Positions 1 through 6,003 of a DNA stretch of 6,517 nucleotides are shown here, piece after piece (the first letter of the stretch is position 1; each line of letters opens with the position of its first letter). The stretch is from Methylococcaceae bacterium (GTDB taxonomy: Bacteria > Pseudomonadota > Gammaproteobacteria > Methylococcales > Methylomonadaceae): NCBI GenBank assembly GCA_947484105.1, contig CANKON010000084.1, positions 1 to 6,517 of the forward strand, read 5' to 3'. The position numbers and the translations under genes are program-made. The notes beneath the pieces are model-generated. The model was not told where the DNA came from, ran no database searches, and was given only the letters and a program-made list of their open reading frames with translations.

Positions 1-192
1 CTCCCAGTAAATCGCACAGACAGCATTAACCTTACAAGTACTGTTGAAATTAGAAAAAGTATTGAATCGTCACTTTCGCAATCTAGCGCAGATGTCGAGA
101 AATTGATGCGAATTAAAGCGGCTATCGAAAATGGGACTTATGAAATCAATCCCGATCAGATTGCAGCAAAGATACTAAATTATGTGTATTAA
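1..192 (+). CDS. flgM: FlgM, anti-sigma-28 factor (C-terminal part, 5' end outside the window)
   Basis: Reading from base 1 in frame 1 gives 63 residues ending in a TAA at 190-192; the start lies beyond the left edge. FlgM proteins hold the flagellar sigma factor FliA (sigma-28) inactive until the hook-basal body is complete, when FlgM is secreted and late flagellar genes are released. The C-terminal FlgM signature is visible: an Ile-Arg-Lys-containing helix (residues about 15-23), a linker rich in Ser, then the second helix with IKAAIENGTYEINPDQIAAK, where the G-x-Y-x-I-x-x-x-x-I-A-x-K pattern is the family hallmark that contacts sigma-28. Full-length FlgM is about 90-105 residues, so roughly a third is missing. 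The gene is followed after 25 bases by flgN, the usual order in proteobacteria, which independently supports the call. Confidence 0.9.
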   Translation, partial: LPVNRTDSINLTSTVEIRKSIESSLSQSSADVEKLMRIKAAIENGTYEINPDQIAAKILNYVY

Positions 193-217
193 ATTTTTAT
201 GAGAGAAAACTAACTTT

Positions 218-712
218 ATGATTGAACACACCTTTCCAATTGCAGAGCAGTTGATGGCGAATGCGTTGCCGCTCGCTCAACGCCTTCACCAGCAACTGTC
301 GCAAGAAGCCGACAGCTTGATACGCACGCAGCAAGCGAGCTTTATCAAAGCCATCGCGGACAACAAGCGAGATTTGGTTATGCAACTGGATTTGTTCAAT
401 AAACAGTTAGAACAGATTTTGGCGGCGGAACAATTGCCGCATTCGATTGAAGGTGTTGAAGCCTATTTTCAATTGGTAGCCATTGCAGGTTTATCAGCGG
501 ATACGCTGAGATTAAACTGGGAGAAATTGATTGAATTATGCACGAATTGCAAAAATCTAAATGAGCAAAATGGCGCAAGCATCGATATGCTGGCACGCAA
601 TACCAAACGCACGCTTCACATTTTGAAAGGTAAGTCCGAAAACATCACCAGTTATGGACGCGATGGTTCAACGATTACCGAATTCCAAAATAACACTTTC
701 GTTTCTGTTTAA
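218..712 (+). CDS. flgN: FlgN, flagellar export chaperone for FlgK and FlgL
   Basis: The 164-residue product matches FlgN in length and layout. FlgN is a cytoplasmic helical chaperone that binds the hook-filament junction proteins FlgK and FlgL and delivers them to the flagellar type III export gate. The protein reads as long amphipathic helices: an N-terminal one (about 1-70, with NKRDLVMQLDLFNKQLEQIL) and a C-terminal one (about 95-137). The family pattern is seen as C-x-x-LNEQNGA (111-120), followed by R-N-T-K-R-T-L-x-I-L-K-G (127-138), then Y-G-x-D-G (146-150), a typical FlgN tail. The ATG at 218 is chosen because it gives the expected length and is preceded by GAGAG at 201-205, a weak and rather distant ribosome binding site; the next in-frame ATG (254) would cut into the first helix. 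It lies 25 bases after flgM and is likely co-transcribed with it. Confidence 0.9.
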   Translation: MIEHTFPIAEQLMANALPLAQRLHQQLSQEADSLIRTQQASFIKAIADNKRDLVMQLDLFNKQLEQILAAEQLPHSIEGVEAYFQLVAIAGLSADTLRLNWEKLIELCTNCKNLNEQNGASIDMLARNTKRTLHILKGKSENITSYGRDGSTITEFQNNTFVSV

Positions 713-735
713 CACACAAAATACTGGTCAAATCA

Positions 736-744
736 TGCTAAACT
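736..744 (+). promoter_or_regulatory. possible extended -10 promoter of the tRNA gene
   Basis: TGC followed by TAAACT (739-744) fits an extended -10 element (TGn plus a hexamer matching TATAAT at four of six positions), 11 bases before the tRNA. Transcription would start near 750, leaving only a few bases of 5' leader. No convincing -35 hexamer is seen at the right distance, and the tRNA could instead be read through from flgM-flgN. This is a weak call from pattern alone. Confidence 0.25.
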
Positions 745-755
745 TATCGTCTACC

Positions 756-829
756 GCCTCGGTAGCTCAGTAGGATAGAGCGGTCCCCTCCTAAGGGACA
801 GGTCAGTGGTTCGATTCCGCTTCGGGGCA
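756..829 (+). tRNA. tRNA-Arg (anticodon CCU)
   Basis: A full cloverleaf can be drawn by hand. The acceptor stem pairs 756-762 with 822-828, with two G-U pairs. Bases TA follow at 763-764; the D arm is GCTC (765-768) with GAGC (778-781). The anticodon stem GTCCC/GGGAC (783-787 with 795-799) closes the loop CTCCTAA, placing the anticodon CCT at 790-792. A 5-base variable loop follows (800-804), and the T stem AGTGG/CCGCT (one G-U pair) closes loop TTCGATT (810-816). The discriminator is A829. The CCA end is not encoded; A residues follow directly, so CCA would be added after transcription. The tRNA reads AGG codons of arginine. It lies 43 bases after flgN, and its 3' end faces the metal efflux operon. 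Confidence 0.95.
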
Positions 830-850
830 AAAATCTATGATTCTTCAGTC

Positions 851-1153
851 TTAAAGCACCCCATTTTCCAAGACAGGCATAACCCAGTATTGAATCCCCG
901 AATCTGAAAATTCTTCGCGTAAATTCACCAATAATTTTGCCAAATTTTCGCCATCCACATACATTTGAAAACGAATTCGTTTTTGCCTGCCCGTCACTTG
1001 TTCGGCAATCGACAAGCCTTGATTTTGATGATGATGAGCATAAACAGGAAAACCAGAAAAGCCGCGTTCAAATTCTAACGTCAATAAATTATCAACAACC
1101 ATGCCTTCTAAAGCAGGCGGAACGTTAAGGGTGATGAGATATTCTTGGGTCAT
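851..1153 (-). CDS. DUF3240 family small protein, PII-like, linked to a metal efflux pump
   Basis: The product has 100 residues and no signal peptide or membrane segment, so it is probably cytoplasmic. It matches the DUF3240 family, small alpha/beta proteins that I recall as having a PII/CutA-like (ferredoxin-type) fold and that often sit next to CzcA- or CusA-type pumps. Visible family features are an N-terminal strand (EYLITLNVPP, 4-13), a helix with LEGMVVDNLL (15-24), the G-F-S-G-F-P-V-Y segment (31-38) followed by three histidines (H40-H42), then LSIAEQVTGRQKR (47-59), which is the most typical stretch, and a C-terminal helix and strand. The ATG (1153-1151) overlaps the TGA of the pump gene as ATGA, and AAGGA inside the end of the pump gene gives a good ribosome binding site, so translation is coupled. 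The function is not known; the histidine cluster and context suggest metal sensing or modulation of the pump, which is inference. Confidence 0.85.
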   Translation of the reverse strand: MTQEYLITLNVPPALEGMVVDNLLTLEFERGFSGFPVYAHHHQNQGLSIAEQVTGRQKRIRFQMYVDGENLAKLLVNLREEFSDSGIQYWVMPVLENGVL

Positions 1154-4100
1154 AATTTAATTTCCTTAGTTTGACCAAACAACCGAAACAAAATCGGCAA
1201 TAAAAATAACGTCAAAAATGTCGATGAGACCAACCCACCAATGACCACAATTGCTAACGGACGTTGAATTTCAGAACCTGGACCTGTTGCATATAACAAC
1301 GGAATCAACCCAAACGCTGCAATAGTCGCCGTCATTAAAACAGGTCGCAACCGCCGCGATGAACCAATCATCACAACTTTTGTTATATCCATGCCTGTTG
1401 CAAGCAATTGGTTAAAATAACTCACCATCACCACACCATTCAAAACCGCGATGCCAAGTAAGGCGATAAAACCAACCGATGCAGGAACGGATAAGTATTC
1501 GCCCGAAATCCAAAGCCCAAACACGCCGCCAATCATCGCCAACGGAATGTTTGACAGTACCAAAACCGCTTGTTTTACTGAGCCAAACGTTGAAAACAAC
1601 AACAGAAAAATCAAGCCCAACGAAATCGGAATCACAATGGAAAGCGTTGCAGCGGCACGTTGTTGATTTTCAAATTGCCCACCAAATTGCACCATATAAC
1701 CTGTTGGTAACGTTACTTTTTCAGCTACCAATTTACGCGCTTCTTCAACAAAACTGACCAAATCACGCCCTTCAACATTGCTGCGAATGACCGTGAAACG
1801 CTGCCCTTTTTCGCGTCCAATCGCGACTACGCCTTCAACTTGTTCAATTTTTGCAATTTCTGTGACGGGAATTCGCCCCGCATTATTGGGTAATGAAATC
1901 TGCAAACTATCAAAATTTGAACTCGTACTGTCACCGCGTAAAATCAACGGCGTGCGGCGAATGCCTTCTTGCACAATTCCCAGTTTTAAACCTTCAATTT
2001 CAGAACGCAATAACGTTTCAATGCTATCGCTATCAAGTCCAAAACGTCCCGCCGCCGTTTTATCAATTCTTAATTGCAAAAATTTCATACCGTCATTTTT
2101 CTTGGCAACCACATCGCTAGAACCTTGGACTTGCTTTAACACATCCGCAATTTCAATCGCTTTTTCATTCAACACCGCCAAATCTGAACCGAATAATTTC
2201 ACCGCCACGTCGCCGCGTGTTCCCGTGAGCATTTCTGAAACGCGCATCTCAATCGGCTGGGTAAAACTAAATGCTAATCCTGGTGTTTGCGCCATTTCCG
2301 TGCGAATTTTTTCAAGCAAGGCTTCCTTATTTTCAACCGTCCATTCTTCTCGCGGTGACAACACTAAAAACATATCCGTATCATTAAATCCCATCGGATC
2401 TAAACCCAATTCGTCAGAACCGACGCGCCCAACAATCGTTTTAATTTCAGGGATATTTTTGAGTAGATTTTTTTGAATTTGTTCATCAAGCATGACCGAT
2501 TGATTCAAGGTAATTGACGGCAATTTTTCGACTTGCACAATAATGTCGCCTTCGTCGAGCGTTGGCATAAATGTGCTGCCGATTTGCCCAAAAATCAGCA
2601 CAGTCAAGGTAAGCATCACACCGACTGCGACAAAAATCTTTTTACTGTTATCCAAACACCACGCGAGTGATGGCTGATAAAGTTGCTGACATTTGCGCGG
2701 TAACCACGGTTCTTCATGCGACACTTTCGTCATTAAATACGACGCGACAACAGGAATCACGGTCAGGGATAAAACAAGTGAACCACTTAATGCAAATACA
2801 ATCGTTAGTGCCACAGGCGTAAATAATTTACCTTCCAAACCTTGCAATGTCAGCAACGGTAAAAATACGATAATAATAATTAAAATTCCCGATGTGACTG
2901 AACTGGCAACTTCGGTGGTCGCACGATAAATAACGTGCAAACGCGGCAAACGATCCGCCGTTTTTGTATGAGCCAAATGGGTAATTAAATTTTCAACCAC
3001 CACGACTGCTGCATCTACTAGCATTCCGATGGCAATCGCCAAACCGCCTAAACTCATCAAATTTGCCGACATTCCCATGACGTGCATCAAAATAAACGTG
3101 AATAAGGCAGAAAGCGGCAACACAATTGCCACGACAATCGCAGCGCGTAAATTCCCCAAAAATAACAGCAACAAAACCAATACCAGCGCAATCGATTCGC
3201 CGAGCGCGTGAATCACGGTTTCAACCGCTTTATTCACTAAAATCCCGCGATTGTAAAAAACGTCTAAATGCACGCCTTTTGGCAAACTGGGAGTTAATTC
3301 GGCAATTTTAGCTTCAATGCCTTCAACCGTTGCCCGCGCATTCGCTCCTCGCAAACTCAACACGATTCCCGTCACTGCTTCGCCAACATTACTTTTTGTA
3401 GTCGCGCCATAACGGGTTAATGCGCCAATTCGCACATCGACTGCCACGTCACTGACTTTGACAGGCGTTTGCCCCGCGCCACTCACCACAATCGAACGCA
3501 CATCATCGAGCGTTTTAATTCGCCCTTCCGCACGAACAATTAAAGCTTCCTCGCCTTCCGTTAAACGCCCTGCCCCGTCATTTTTATTATTTCGTTCTAA
3601 GGCTTGAATCAGCATATCAATCGTAATACCACGCGCTGACATTTTCATATTGTCAGGAATGACTTCAAAACTACGCACTTCCCCACCCAACGCATTCACA
3701 TCAGCAACGCCTGAAACAGTGCGTAACGCTGGGCGAATCACCCAATCGAGCAAATCACGGCGTTGCATTAACGTTAAATCACCGCCTGCAATCGAAAACA
3801 TAAACATTTCACCCAACGGCGTAGTCATCGGCGCAATGCCGCCTTGAATGCCTGACGGTAAATCTGCCCAAATCGTATTCAAACGCTCGGCGATTTGTTG
3901 CCGCGCCCAATAAATATCAATGCCTTCTTCAAAATCAACCGTGATGTCTGTTAGCGCGTATTGTGAACGCGAGCGCAACATCGCCTGATGTGGAATACCG
4001 AGCAATTCAACTTCAATCGGCGCAGTAATTCGCGCTTCGACTTCTTCGGGTGTCATACCAGCGGCTTTGATGATGATTTTTACCTGTGTCGGCGACACTT

Positions 4101-4218
4101 CGGGAAAAGCGTCGATGGGCAAATGCTTAAACGCATAAAAACCGCCGCCGCCCAATATCACCACAAACACCATCATCAATAAACGTTGACTGAGTGCAAA
4201 ACGAATTAAGCCTGTCAT
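1150..4218 (-). CDS. CzcA-type heavy-metal efflux RND pump, inner membrane subunit
   Basis: At 1022 residues this is a full-length HME-RND transporter, the proton-driven inner membrane pump of a tripartite CzcCBA/CusCBA-type system. The order is standard: TM1 (about 10-30), first periplasmic porter loop (about 31-335, with PIDAFPEVSPTQV at 34-46), TM2-6 (about 336-500), a cytoplasmic amphipathic segment, TM7 (about 528-547), second porter loop (starting STFMPTLDEGD, 548-558), and TM8-12 (about 858-1012). The TM4 signature is AIGMLVDAAVVVVEN (396-410); D402 is the expected proton-relay Asp. TM10 carries LNGVVMVSYFNQ as in CzcA. Aligned from memory with CusA, the Cu-binding methionines fall at Q562, D613 and E662, and the TM11 lysine at V960, favouring divalent cations over Cu(I)/Ag(I). 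The exact metal cannot be told. AAGG at 4231-4234 is the likely ribosome binding site, spaced rather widely. The gene is separated from its adaptor by an unusual 720-base stretch and overlaps the DUF3240 gene by four bases. Confidence 0.93.
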   Translation of the reverse strand: MTGLIRFALSQRLLMMVFVVILGGGGFYAFKHLPIDAFPEVSPTQVKIIIKAAGMTPEEVEARITAPIEVELLGIPHQAMLRSRSQYALTDITVDFEEGIDIYWARQQIAERLNTIWADLPSGIQGGIAPMTTPLGEMFMFSIAGGDLTLMQRRDLLDWVIRPALRTVSGVADVNALGGEVRSFEVIPDNMKMSARGITIDMLIQALERNNKNDGAGRLTEGEEALIVRAEGRIKTLDDVRSIVVSGAGQTPVKVSDVAVDVRIGALTRYGATTKSNVGEAVTGIVLSLRGANARATVEGIEAKIAELTPSLPKGVHLDVFYNRGILVNKAVETVIHALGESIALVLVLLLLFLGNLRAAIVVAIVLPLSALFTFILMHVMGMSANLMSLGGLAIAIGMLVDAAVVVVENLITHLAHTKTADRLPRLHVIYRATTEVASSVTSGILIIIIVFLPLLTLQGLEGKLFTPVALTIVFALSGSLVLSLTVIPVVASYLMTKVSHEEPWLPRKCQQLYQPSLAWCLDNSKKIFVAVGVMLTLTVLIFGQIGSTFMPTLDEGDIIVQVEKLPSITLNQSVMLDEQIQKNLLKNIPEIKTIVGRVGSDELGLDPMGFNDTDMFLVLSPREEWTVENKEALLEKIRTEMAQTPGLAFSFTQPIEMRVSEMLTGTRGDVAVKLFGSDLAVLNEKAIEIADVLKQVQGSSDVVAKKNDGMKFLQLRIDKTAAGRFGLDSDSIETLLRSEIEGLKLGIVQEGIRRTPLILRGDSTSSNFDSLQISLPNNAGRIPVTEIAKIEQVEGVVAIGREKGQRFTVIRSNVEGRDLVSFVEEARKLVAEKVTLPTGYMVQFGGQFENQQRAAATLSIVIPISLGLIFLLLFSTFGSVKQAVLVLSNIPLAMIGGVFGLWISGEYLSVPASVGFIALLGIAVLNGVVMVSYFNQLLATGMDITKVVMIGSSRRLRPVLMTATIAAFGLIPLLYATGPGSEIQRPLAIVVIGGLVSSTFLTLFLLPILFRLFGQTKEIKL

Positions 4219-4288
4219 TTTTTAATTATTCCTTTTTTTCATATTTTCGATTTCCACCAACGGCGCAACCAATCCGATTACAATTCAA

Positions 4289-4345
4289 CTAATGCAGAAC
4301 TTGGTTGGCTCTTTTGGCTTTACTAAAATCGTATTCTTTACGCAT
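4289..4345 (-). pseudogene. N-terminal remnant of a small type II antitoxin-like gene
   Basis: An ATG at 4345-4343 opens an 18-codon frame reading MRKEYDFSKAKRANQVLH and then a TAG (4291-4289). The opening M-R-K-E-Y-D-F-S-K-A resembles the start I recall for many short antitoxins (BrnA/CopG-like and related families), which are usually 70-100 residues long. The frame stops just where the body of such a protein should begin, and I found no continuing antitoxin-like sequence in the other frames before the pump gene. It starts only 9 bases after the coiled-coil gene ends, and no toxin gene accompanies it. A real 18-residue peptide cannot be excluded, but a truncated leftover is the simpler reading. 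Confidence 0.45.
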
Positions 4346-4354
4346 AATTTTTCG

Positions 4355-4720
4355 TTAATTAAAAAACGCTATTTTAATCAATACACCAGCACTCATGCTG
4401 CAAATTGCCAGCAATGCACGATTAGTCAGTTTTGTTATTAAAATATCCTGTTGCATCGCGGCAAGTTGGGTGATGATTCGCAGTTCTGTATCTCGAATTT
4501 TCAACTCAGTTTCTTTGATTCGAGCATCTAAATCCTTATTAGTCGTAATATCATCAAGTCTGTATTCATGTTTGACTTGTGCAATATCAGCTTGATTCTT
4601 TTCAATTGCGGCGTTCGCCGTTTTACCTTGAATGTTAGCAATAACTTCCGCCTGTTGCTCTGTAAAACCCGCGTTTTTGAGTTCGTTGTAAAACTCGTGA
4701 ATGTTCAATGCGTATGCCAT
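4355..4720 (-). CDS. small coiled-coil membrane-anchored protein, DUF1640 (CCDC90/MCUR1-like) type
   Basis: The 121-residue product has the layout of the bacterial DUF1640-type small proteins: an N-terminal helix with F-Y-N-E-L-K-N-A-G-F-T-E-Q-Q-A-E (10-25), a charged coiled coil (about 35-95) and a single C-terminal membrane segment (about 101-120, ALLAICSMSAGVLIKIAFF). The coiled coil includes two near-repeated heptads, KETELKI and RDTELRI (69-82). No signal peptide is present, so a C-tail-anchored inner membrane protein with the coiled coil in the cytoplasm is likely. The role of the bacterial family is unknown; the eukaryotic relatives are mitochondrial membrane proteins. The start is firm because AGGAGG lies four bases upstream. 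It sits between the adaptor and pump genes, where no such gene is expected, and nothing in it suggests metal binding, so it is probably a passenger. Its own ribosome binding site lies just past a methyltransferase remnant. Confidence 0.75.
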   Translation of the reverse strand: MAYALNIHEFYNELKNAGFTEQQAEVIANIQGKTANAAIEKNQADIAQVKHEYRLDDITTNKDLDARIKETELKIRDTELRIITQLAAMQQDILITKLTNRALLAICSMSAGVLIKIAFFN

Positions 4721-4724
4721 AAAG

Positions 4725-4730
4725 CCTCCT
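4725..4730 (-). promoter_or_regulatory. strong Shine-Dalgarno site AGGAGG of the coiled-coil gene
   Basis: A perfect AGGAGG on the minus strand ends four bases before the ATG at 4720. It is the strongest ribosome binding site in the window, clearly better than that of the pump gene, and it decides the start of the DUF1640-type gene. It suggests this gene is actively translated even though it is flanked by gene remnants. Confidence 0.7.
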
Positions 4731-4749
4731 GTTTATTTTTTAGTTTTTT

Positions 4750-4896
4750 CGATTTTGCTGCGTCTTCGATTTTCTTTTTTGCCGCTGGTTTTACGTCAAC
4801 AGGAAACGAGAAATTGTTATAAATAATCGTATTTGAATAACGATAATCGCTTTTTAAACGTCCGCAAACCGTTCGTATCCAAGCGTTTTGCGAATT
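4750..4896 (-). pseudogene. remnant of a YeeA/MmeI-like DNA adenine methyltransferase (C-terminal fragment)
   Basis: The minus-strand frame that continues past the adaptor stop codon is open from 4938 to a TGA at 4707-4705, but it has no ATG. Its middle reads NAWIRTVCGRLKSDYRYSNT (4887-4828) and goes on with I-I-Y-N-N-F-S-F-P-V, then K-P-A-A-K-K-K-I-E-D-A-A. I recognise this as the conserved block of large class I SAM-dependent DNA methyltransferases of the YeeA/MmeI (type IIG-like) group, where W-x-R-x-V-C/A-G-R-L-K-S-D-Y-R-Y-S and V-Y-N-N-F-P-W-P are typical near the end of the target-recognition region. Such proteins are around 900 residues long; only about 45 codons remain. The catalytic motifs (N-P-P-Y/F and the SAM-binding G-x-G) are absent, and so is the usual end with L-x-D-L-Y-D-P. 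It is therefore a dead fragment, left by a deletion or insertion event between the adaptor and the pump genes. Confidence 0.65.
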
Positions 4897-4938
4897 TCGC
4901 GGCGCGGTCGTGTTGGGTTTCGATGCTGATTTTGTTGG

Positions 4939-6003
4939 TCATTCTTCAGAGCTTCCCAAACCCAGCCAATTTGCTTTTAAAACCGCCGCGCCTTTCAACG
5001 CAATCGTTTCATTTCCTGAAAAATCCCCACTGATAATCGTTTCATCGTCTTTTTTACTGATTTGTGTCACGGGTTTTATTTCAAATCCGTTCGTATTTCG
5101 CACAAAAACAAACGCTTTACCATCATTTTGAGCAATCGCGGTATTTGGCACATTGAACACTTTTTGTGTCGTGGTTTTGCTGATTTGAACATTTAGACGT
5201 TGTCCCGCACGAATTTGTTTTCGAGAATTTTTAACAATTGCTCGCGCCAAAATCGTTTGATTTTCAGCATTCACACTTTGTCCAAGCAAACTAATTTCAG
5301 CCGTCAAATTTGTGCTATCAATTTTGACCGAATCGCCAATTTTTACGTCGCCAATCTGCTCCTGTGGAATTGCACAATCCAGCCAAAGCGTTTGTAAATT
5401 TGCGACGCGATAAAGCGGCGTTAAGCTATCAATGCGCGTTCCAGCCACTGCCATGCGCTCAATTACCACGCCTGAAATTGGCGACCGAATCAACAAATGA
5501 CTGTTTAATTGACCTGTTGCACTGCCGCCTGCAATTTCCAACAATCGTTTTGCTTCTTGTACGTCTAAGTTCGCCGCATTAAACGCACTTTGTGTTTCTT
5601 GCACACGCCGCGCTGCGATAATTCCCTCTTGTGCGAGTGTTTTATCACGTTGATAAGCGGAGTTGGCAAGTTGCAACGCACTGTTTGCTTTCAAATAATT
5701 ACTTTGCAAACTCAGCAAATTCGGACTGTCAATTTGCGCGAGAACGTCCCCTTTTTTAACTTCGTCACCGAGTGACGCGTTAAGTTGGTTAATAATGCCC
5801 GCTTGCGACGCACTCACAACGTATTCATTATTGGGCGGAATCAATACATTTGCAGGCGCATATAAAACAGGAATTTCCGTCACAGACACCAGTTTTCCTT
5901 GCACAATTCCTAAATTTTCAATTTGCGGTGCGGTTAATTGCACCTGATTTTCCAATGCGAAAAGCGGTGAACTCAAAATAAATAAAAAAATAAAACGTTT
6001 CAT
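4939..6003 (-). CDS. CzcB-type periplasmic adaptor (membrane fusion protein) of the metal efflux system
   Basis: The 354-residue protein begins with a signal peptide (MKRFIFLFILSSPLFA, cleavage likely after A16) and belongs to the RND membrane-fusion family that bridges the inner membrane pump and the outer membrane channel. Parts in order: first lipoyl half (about 60-95, with G-D-E-V-K-K-G-D-V-L-A-Q-I-D), a helical hairpin (about 96-160), second lipoyl half (about 168-200, with LLIRSPISGVV), a beta-barrel (about 205-275, with V-K-I-G-D-S-V and R-A-G-Q-R-L-N-V), and a membrane-proximal domain ending in ALKGAAVLKANWLG (336-349). This tail is typical of CzcB-like adaptors. There is no N-terminal His- or Met-rich metal-binding extension as in some CzcB and CusB proteins, and no YHS or heavy-metal-binding domain. 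Its ATG overlaps the stop of the outer-membrane factor gene (ATGA), so the two are translationally coupled. Its partner pump follows only after a 720-base interruption. Confidence 0.92.
   Translation of the reverse strand: MKRFIFLFILSSPLFALENQVQLTAPQIENLGIVQGKLVSVTEIPVLYAPANVLIPPNNEYVVSASQAGIINQLNASLGDEVKKGDVLAQIDSPNLLSLQSNYLKANSALQLANSAYQRDKTLAQEGIIAARRVQETQSAFNAANLDVQEAKRLLEIAGGSATGQLNSHLLIRSPISGVVIERMAVAGTRIDSLTPLYRVANLQTLWLDCAIPQEQIGDVKIGDSVKIDSTNLTAEISLLGQSVNAENQTILARAIVKNSRKQIRAGQRLNVQISKTTTQKVFNVPNTAIAQNDGKAFVFVRNTNGFEIKPVTQISKKDDETIISGDFSGNETIALKGAAVLKANWLGLGSSEE

Noticed and set aside
396..596. Minus-strand open frame inside flgN.
   Set aside because: It is a shadow of the well-supported flgN gene on the opposite strand.
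1778..2476. A 232-codon open frame on the plus strand.
   Set aside because: It lies wholly antisense to the second periplasmic domain of the pump, has a Ser/Pro/Asn-rich composition typical of antisense frames, and has no recognisable domain.
4222..4275. An 18-19 codon stretch (V-I-G-L-V-A-P-L-V-E-I-E-N-M-K-K-R-N-N) in one minus-strand frame before the pump gene.
   Set aside because: It looks protein-like, but it is short, has no start codon apart from one near its end, and I recognise no family. It may be another fragment but cannot be supported.
4266..4307. A 7-base inverted repeat, CAACCAA (4266-4272) and TTGGTTG (4301-4307), in front of the pump gene.
   Set aside because: The arms are short, the spacer is 28 bases, and pairing does not extend on either side. 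It may be chance; there is no support for an operator or an element end.
4817..4942. A 41-codon minus-strand frame (starting MTNKISIETQ) whose ATG overlaps the adaptor stop codon as ATGA.
   Set aside because: It covers the same bases as the methyltransferase remnant but in another frame, and the remnant frame carries a recognisable conserved block. The ATGA overlap is suggestive, yet the peptide has no recognised family, so it was not called a gene.
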